Source: Larix sibirica | Lineage: Eukaryota > Streptophyta > Pinopsida > Pinales > Pinaceae | Direction of reading: 5' to 3' | Assembly: GCA_004151065.3 (NCBI GenBank) | Contig: NWUY0304427937.1 | Coordinates: 1-21,692 of the forward strand | Length of the DNA stretch: 21,692 bases | In this document: positions 18,120 through 21,692 of the stretch, in pieces | Position numbering within the stretch: the first letter of the stretch is position 1 | Layout of the letters: every line of letters starts with the position of its first letter | Notes under the pieces: generated by a model | The model's input: the letters and a program-made list of their open reading frames with translations, nothing else | Database searches by the model: none | What the model was told of the DNA's origin: nothing | Translations under genes and position numbers: made by a program

Positions 18120-18615
18120 TGAATAGAGAACGGGTTTAATGGATCCCCGCGAGCAGTAGGCCCTTTAATTGGTTGGTACCAGGTTGAATAGCGGCCCGTG
18201 TTAAGTAGGTAACTTATATAAATTGGTACCAGGTTTATTAAATAACTTAGTTGCTTTGGGCACAGCTGTTTTAATAGATACAAGATTTACTAGAGACCCG
18301 CGGTAAGCCCAGAGTATAATTGGTAAACAGCAGGTTTAATATAGAACAGAGGTCTGCTGGGACTAGGTGTGATGAGGCCAGGTGTATTACCTTCATGTGC
18401 GGCATAATAAGTAAACTAAATTAATTTTAGCAGGTGTATTATAGAACAGATTCAATTTGGGCAGGTTGAAGAGATAACTGCCAGTGGAACATAGAATTTG
18501 GCATAAGCTGCTACAGCTCGGTGTGAACTGGTTTAATATATAACCGTGGGCAGTAGGTAATATAATTTCATTTTTACCAGGTTTATTATAAACTTGGGGC
18601 GTTGAGGAACTAACT
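18120..18615 (+). repeat. CAGGTTTAATATAGAAC degenerate array
   Basis: A motif of the form (G/A)CAGGT(T/G)TA(A/T)TA...AAC occurs about nine times (for example near 18129, 18183, 18227, 18334, 18378, 18428, 18464, 18528 and 18576), mostly 36-64 bp apart. GGCAGTAGG and GGTACCAGG are shared linkers. Confidence 0.6.
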
Positions 18616-19149
18616 GGGTGATGAGTTTAACTTATTCGTCCATTTGGGAAGTAACTGGGCTTGAGGGGTGAACTGTTCTTTTAATACTAACTGCGTGTAG
18701 TTTATAACTGCGGGTTCGCTGTGGTACGGTTTCACTGTGTCCTTTCGGTGTTGTCACTGTTTTAACTATGGGTACCTGTCTGTTGGCAACGTGGCTCTCT
18801 CGGCGGGGAATTTGGGGTACATATATCATCTGACGTTAAGGACTTCTCTGCGGTAAGGACTTCTATCGCGTATGTCGGGAACTTGGGTCAATTTATAACG
18901 TATGTAAACAACTAAACTCTATCTTCTGGTGGATAACATGGGAAACTCACATATAAGCCGTTCAAAAATAGAAGTCATTCACTGAAGCCGTTGTTAAGCC
19001 GTTCACTCACTGATGAAGCCAAGCACTGCATGCCCCTAGCCCCGTGCTGGGTTTAAACCCATACAATCGAAATGTGAATCTCATTGTTATATCACGTGTT
19101 CATCTTTGTGTTCCACATCCTTCAGCACTGCCAGCCCGCGATCGATCCA
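18616..19149. other. intergenic with small local repeats
   Basis: GTTAAGGACTTCT and GGTAAGGACTTCT (18835-18870) and AAGCCGTTCA words (18957-19010) are duplicated locally. No gene recognised. Confidence 0.4.
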
Positions 19150-19432
19150 TTAGGATAACTCACTCGATAGGCCACGCTTCACTAGCGAATTTCCCTGTTT
19201 CTCGGGCCAATACTTTTCAGTGAACACGCTACCTTTCATTAGTGAATTTACTATCTCGATAGGTCCGATAGGTCTTGCCAGACGCCACCTTATATTACTG
19301 AATTTACCATCTTCATGGGCCAGGTTCATGCAGGATAACTGGATAGGCCACGTTTCGCTCTCTATCATCTGAGACACCACCCTTCATTAAGTAAATTTAC
19401 CATCTAAATAGATCCGATAGGTCTTGACCACG
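19150..19432 (+). repeat. GCCACCTTTCATTACTGAAT repeat family, patch 2
   Basis: Contains CGATAGGCCACGCTTC, GCTACCTTTCATTAGTGAAT, CGATAGGTCCGATAGGTCTTG, GCCACCTTATATTACTGAAT, GGCCAGGTTCATGCAGGAT, CTCTCTATCATCTG and CACCCTTCATTAAGTAAAT. TTTACCATCT links units. It is clearly the same family as 14500-14905. Confidence 0.65.
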
Positions 19433-19509
19433 CCTTTGAACTCCTCTCCTTTTAGTCGAGCCCTCCTTCCGTCGGACGTGAATTTACCAGTCGCTCACCT
19501 GGCGACCAA

Positions 19510-19620
19510 TGACGCCAACACCAAAGCAAGTAAGACCAGCCATCCCAAGCCGGCAAGACCAGCCAGCAAGACCAGCAATACCATCCCCCGTCCACCCCAG
19601 CCATCTCATCCAGCCATCCT
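19510..19620 (+). repeat. AAGACCAGCCAGC low-complexity tandem patch
   Basis: GTAAGACCAGCC, GCAAGACCAGCCAGC, AAGACCAGC and several CCAGCCATC words. A related short run lies at 19930-19980. The Pro/Ser/Thr-rich ORF at 19424-19642 is its by-product. Confidence 0.6.
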
Positions 19621-19641
19621 AACCATTGGTTTGAACAGCTA

Positions 19642-19700
19642 AACTGCGATGGTTTATAAAAGGATAAAATAGGGTTTCTGCTAAGTTAACTGCGATGGTT
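19642..19700 (+). repeat. AACTGCGATGGTT repeat, 46-bp tandem pair
   Basis: AACTGCGATGGTT starts at 19642 and 19688. GTTTCTGCTAAG precedes the second copy. This is the empty-site reference for the 30-bp insertion at 12252-12281. Confidence 0.8.
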
Positions 19701-19734
19701 GGACAGAAGGAAAAATAAGAAGCGAGGGACGTTA

Positions 19735-19930
19735 AGTGACTCGACCAATAGGCCACCCTTTCACTCTACAATTTCCCACTTAAGGCCACCTTTTATCTCT
19801 CCAACTTACCAATTAAAGGAAGGTTCTATTTAAACAAGCTTTTCCCAAAACCATCATAGGCCACCTTTATGCAGGAGGATTTTCCATCTACACAGGCCAG
19901 GTTTATAGAGGAGGATTTATAAGTCGCTCA
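19735..19930 (+). repeat. GGCCACCTTT repeat family, patch 3
   Basis: ATAGGCCACCCTTTCAC, AAGGCCACCTTTTATC, ATAGGCCACCTTTATGCAGGAGGATTTTCCATCT and AGGCCAGGTTTATAGAGGAGGATTTA. It is a more diverged patch of the family at 14500 and 19150. Confidence 0.55.
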
Positions 19931-19979
19931 CTAAGCAAGATCAGCCAGCAAGGACTAGCCATCGATCCCAGCCAGCCAC

Positions 19980-20440
19980 TATGTTTTATACCTTTACCGA
20001 GCAAGCGTAGCGAGGGGAAGGTATTATTGGTTCGCTTTCTTCGAATTAAAGAACCGGGGGTATTAATAAGAATAAATAAGGATAAGGGGGTAGTTCGCAC
20101 TGCTATGTTTTTTTGGGGGGGGCGGGCCGGCATTTTTACCTATAACTTATGGGAGTTATTTCCTCCCTATAGTAGGGGGCGGGCGTTAGCGGCAATCGTT
20201 CTTACTTTCATTCAACTATGAATTTTCGTCGATTGATCACTCTATCATGCATGGATTGTTCCTTCAGCAAATTGCTATCATCATTCTACGTTAAGATTCA
20301 CAAGGTCAAGTCGCAAGATAGCCCAAGATAGAGAGGCCGGAGTTTCTTAGAGCAGTAGCAGAGACGCTATTAGCGTAAAGAAAGAAGGTAATATTATATA
20401 TTAATGGAATGGTCCTTTTACGCAGCTTTATTAATTATAG
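19980..20440. other. intergenic, no gene recognised
   Basis: Plus and minus ORFs overlap between 19903 and 20221 without recognisable motifs. GC-rich GGGGGGGGCGGGC at 20113-20126. Confidence 0.35.
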
Positions 20441-20449
20441 GTGGTTCTA

Positions 20450-20800
20450 CCGCCTAGTTGGTGGGCTGGGAAGCATCCTCGCTAGCTGGCTGGGCTGGTA
20501 AGCTGTGAACCTGACCTCGTGCTAGTTGTTTGTTGGCTAATAAGCTTTTACCGAACCATAGCAATTGGTCTAATCTGCCCAAACAAGTAGTGTATAGTCT
20601 TGTTGCCCATCTGTCCTAATAGTTATCATCCAAGTGACCGAACCTGTGCGAAGCTGAACCTCGTCTCGTGCTTCTATCGCTAGCTAGTCAGCTTTTCATC
20701 ATCCCAAGCAATTGGTCCGGTCAAAGCTGTTACCGAACCATACCTGTGCAAAGCTTAACCTTGTCCACACGGAAGTTGTCCAATCATACTGTCACTGAGA
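20450..20800 (+). repeat. ACCGAACC / AGCAATTGGTC repeat patch
   Basis: AGC(T/A)...TTACCGAACCATA occurs near 20545 and 20727, AGCAATTGGTC near 20562 and 20708, CCTGTGCGAAGCTGAACCTCGT near 20643 with CCTGTGCAAAGCTTAACCTTGT near 20741, and GCTAGCTGG words at the start. Confidence 0.6.
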
Positions 20801-20988
20801 CTAACACTATAGTAGGATTACTTTTTTAGGCACGGGCCTTCATATAAAATAGCCTCTCCTGACTTCCTCCCTTTGGTCCGGTACCTCCCTATAGATTGGG
20901 AATTAACTCCCTTCGGGCGGGCTATAACCTCTATTATATTTTCAATAGTTCCAATAAAGTAAAGGATTTGAAAACCACTCCTCTAGGC

Positions 20989-21105
20989 GTAACGTATTGA
21001 AAGCTAGGCATAACTATTTTACTTATCTCCTTGGCTTAGCTTTTAGGGGAATAAATAGATTGTGTAACGTATTGAAAGCCGGGGCCATCGCTTTACTTAT
21101 TTAAT
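20989..21105 (+). repeat. GTAACGTATTGAAAGC direct duplication
   Basis: The identical 16-mer starts at 20989 and 21064 (75 bp apart). Each copy is followed by about 25 bp of similar sequence ending TTTACTTAT. Confidence 0.7.
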
Positions 21106-21138
21106 AGGGGGGAGAGGGCCTGGTCGACAATGGGGTGC

Positions 21139-21212
21139 GGCGAATAACGGGATTCGAACCCGTGTTTTCGAATTCACAATCTGACACTCTGACCTATTGG
21201 GTTATGCTCGCC
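21139..21212 (-). tRNA. trnH-GUG: tRNA-His(GUG), mitochondrial, three C-A mismatches
   Basis: A 74-base cloverleaf folds on the minus strand: an extra G before position 1 (typical of tRNA-His), a 7-bp acceptor stem, a 4-bp D stem, an anticodon loop TTGTGAA with GTG, a 4-base variable loop, and a T arm with stem ACGGG/CCCGT and loop TTCGAAT. It charges His for mitochondrial translation. Three pairs are C-A in the DNA: C6-A67 in the acceptor stem, C12-A23 in the D stem and A29-C41 in the anticodon stem. A C-to-U change in the transcript would restore each. Conifer (larch) mitochondrial tRNA-His is known to be edited once in each of these stems, with processing dependent on editing. It is unlike the plastid-derived trnH of flowering plants. 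The 3-prime CCA is not encoded. Confidence 0.93.
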
Positions 21213-21312
21213 CTTAGACACGTCTATACTCGCTATTGGATCCGGACCGATACGGGGCACTATATATATATCCCCGGGGTCCATCCATTACGCTTGCTTA
21301 TAGAAAGCGCCT

Positions 21313-21572
21313 ACCTTCGCGCACCTCTGTTACTATTGAGGAGGCCGCCCCAGAGAAACTATCCACCTTGCAGTGTCCCGCCCTGAGAATCACTCTAGAT
21401 AAATACGCGGTTAGGCATCCTTAGACGAAAGAGTGGTATTCCAGGATTGATAGTGACCCACCTCCCACCTATCCCACACATTCGTAAGAGGTTGTACTGC
21501 GAAGCGCGGCGTAAAGGTATTGCTTGCTCGACAAAAGGAGGGCAAGGTGCACGGGGTCATGTATTTTGCCAC
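21313..21572 (-). pseudogene. rrn26: large-subunit rRNA fragment, domain V part
   Basis: On the minus strand this matches bacterial-type 23S/26S rRNA around the P-loop and helices 74-80. Visible are CTGGGGCGGC (P-loop), GTAACAGAGG, GGATAGGTGGGAGG and GACCCCGTG. Only this slice (roughly E. coli 2060-2300 by memory of the sequence) is present: the 3-prime remainder expected at lower coordinates is missing and is replaced by the intergenic DNA next to trnH. A 30-bp AAGG-type element interrupts it at 21514-21547. It is a pseudogene fragment, not a working rRNA. Confidence 0.85.
21514..21547 (+). mobile_element. AAGG-flanked 30-bp element inserted in the rRNA sequence
   Basis: Conserved rRNA sequence reads GTAAAGGT then CACGGGGTC on the plus strand. 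Here AAGG (21514-21517) is followed by TATTGCTTGCTCGACAA, AAGGAGGGC and a second AAGG (21544-21547), after which TGCACGGGGTC resumes. The inserted length is 30 bp with a 4-base direct repeat at its ends. The core GCTTGCTCGAC...GGAGGGC is that of the copies at 4171-4231 and 9028-9057. Confidence 0.78.
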
Positions 21573-21655
21573 ATAGTGGGTTCGGTCCTCCAAGGCCTGT
21601 TGGGGCTCTCTTCAACCTGCTCATGGCTAGATCGATCGGTTTCGGGTCAAATAGT
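21573..21655 (-). pseudogene. rrn26: large-subunit rRNA fragment, domain II part
   Basis: The plus strand reads GGTTCGGTCCTCC, TTCAACCTGC, TCATGGCTAGATC and GGTTTCGGGTC, the reverse complement of a well-conserved domain II stretch of bacterial-type 23S rRNA. In an intact gene it lies more than 1 kb 5-prime of the domain V piece. Here the two are joined directly in the same orientation. Homology fades before the window end. Confidence 0.8.
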
Positions 21656-21692
21656 CACAACTGGGAGATTCCCTGGCTGGAAAGCGCCTACA

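Noticed and set aside
20027-20221. 64-codon ORF as a gene
   Set aside because: No recognisable motif, runs of eight or more G, and an overlapping antisense ORF.

Overview
This window looks like a sparse intergenic stretch of a conifer (Pinaceae-type) mitochondrial genome. The best evidence is the tRNA-His(GUG) gene at 21139-21212 (minus). Read as DNA it carries one C-A mismatch in each of the acceptor, D and anticodon stems, and each would be repaired by one C-to-U edit. That is the pattern known for larch mitochondrial tRNA-His. Fragments of a bacterial-type large-subunit rRNA (plant mitochondrial rrn26) lie next to it at 21313-21655. No intact respiratory-chain, ribosomal-protein or plastid gene was recognised. 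Very low gene density, nuclear retroelement debris and many imperfect repeats fit the multi-megabase mitogenomes of conifers.

Layout. 1-910: two patches of GCT/ACT/GGT-rich triplet sequence, the first on plus and the second on minus. 1360-1668: a broken reading frame of unknown origin. 1748-2635 (minus): the only substantial protein-like ORF, a group II intron-type reverse transcriptase/maturase with RT motifs 4-7 and domain X but no N-terminal RT blocks. 3391-3850: a third triplet-rich patch (minus). 4141-4236: tandem copies of a roughly 30-bp element bounded by AAGG/CCTT. 4290-4560: a LINE-type RT fragment. 4914-5387 and 5931-6115: probable Ty3/gypsy fragments. 7090-7550: a degenerate array with a period near 20 bp. 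7949-8170: a fourth triplet-rich patch. 8539-21100: almost entirely a mosaic of short, local, imperfect repeats, each patch with its own motif and several families recurring in two or three places. 21139-21692: trnH followed by a rearranged rrn26 fragment.

The most interesting system is the roughly 30-bp AAGG-bounded element. At 21514-21547 it interrupts a conserved stretch of rRNA sequence and is flanked by AAGG. At 12252-12281 it interrupts a 46-bp-period repeat whose empty versions are also in this window, and the added length is exactly 30 bp. Other copies lie at 4141-4236 and 9028-9057, with eroded ones near 13187 and 15464. It resembles in size and AAGG ends the Bpu elements of Cycas mitochondria, but has no Bpu10I site.

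There is no operon-like cooperation between genes here. Apart from tRNA-His, and possibly the RT ORF, the content appears non-functional or mobile in origin.
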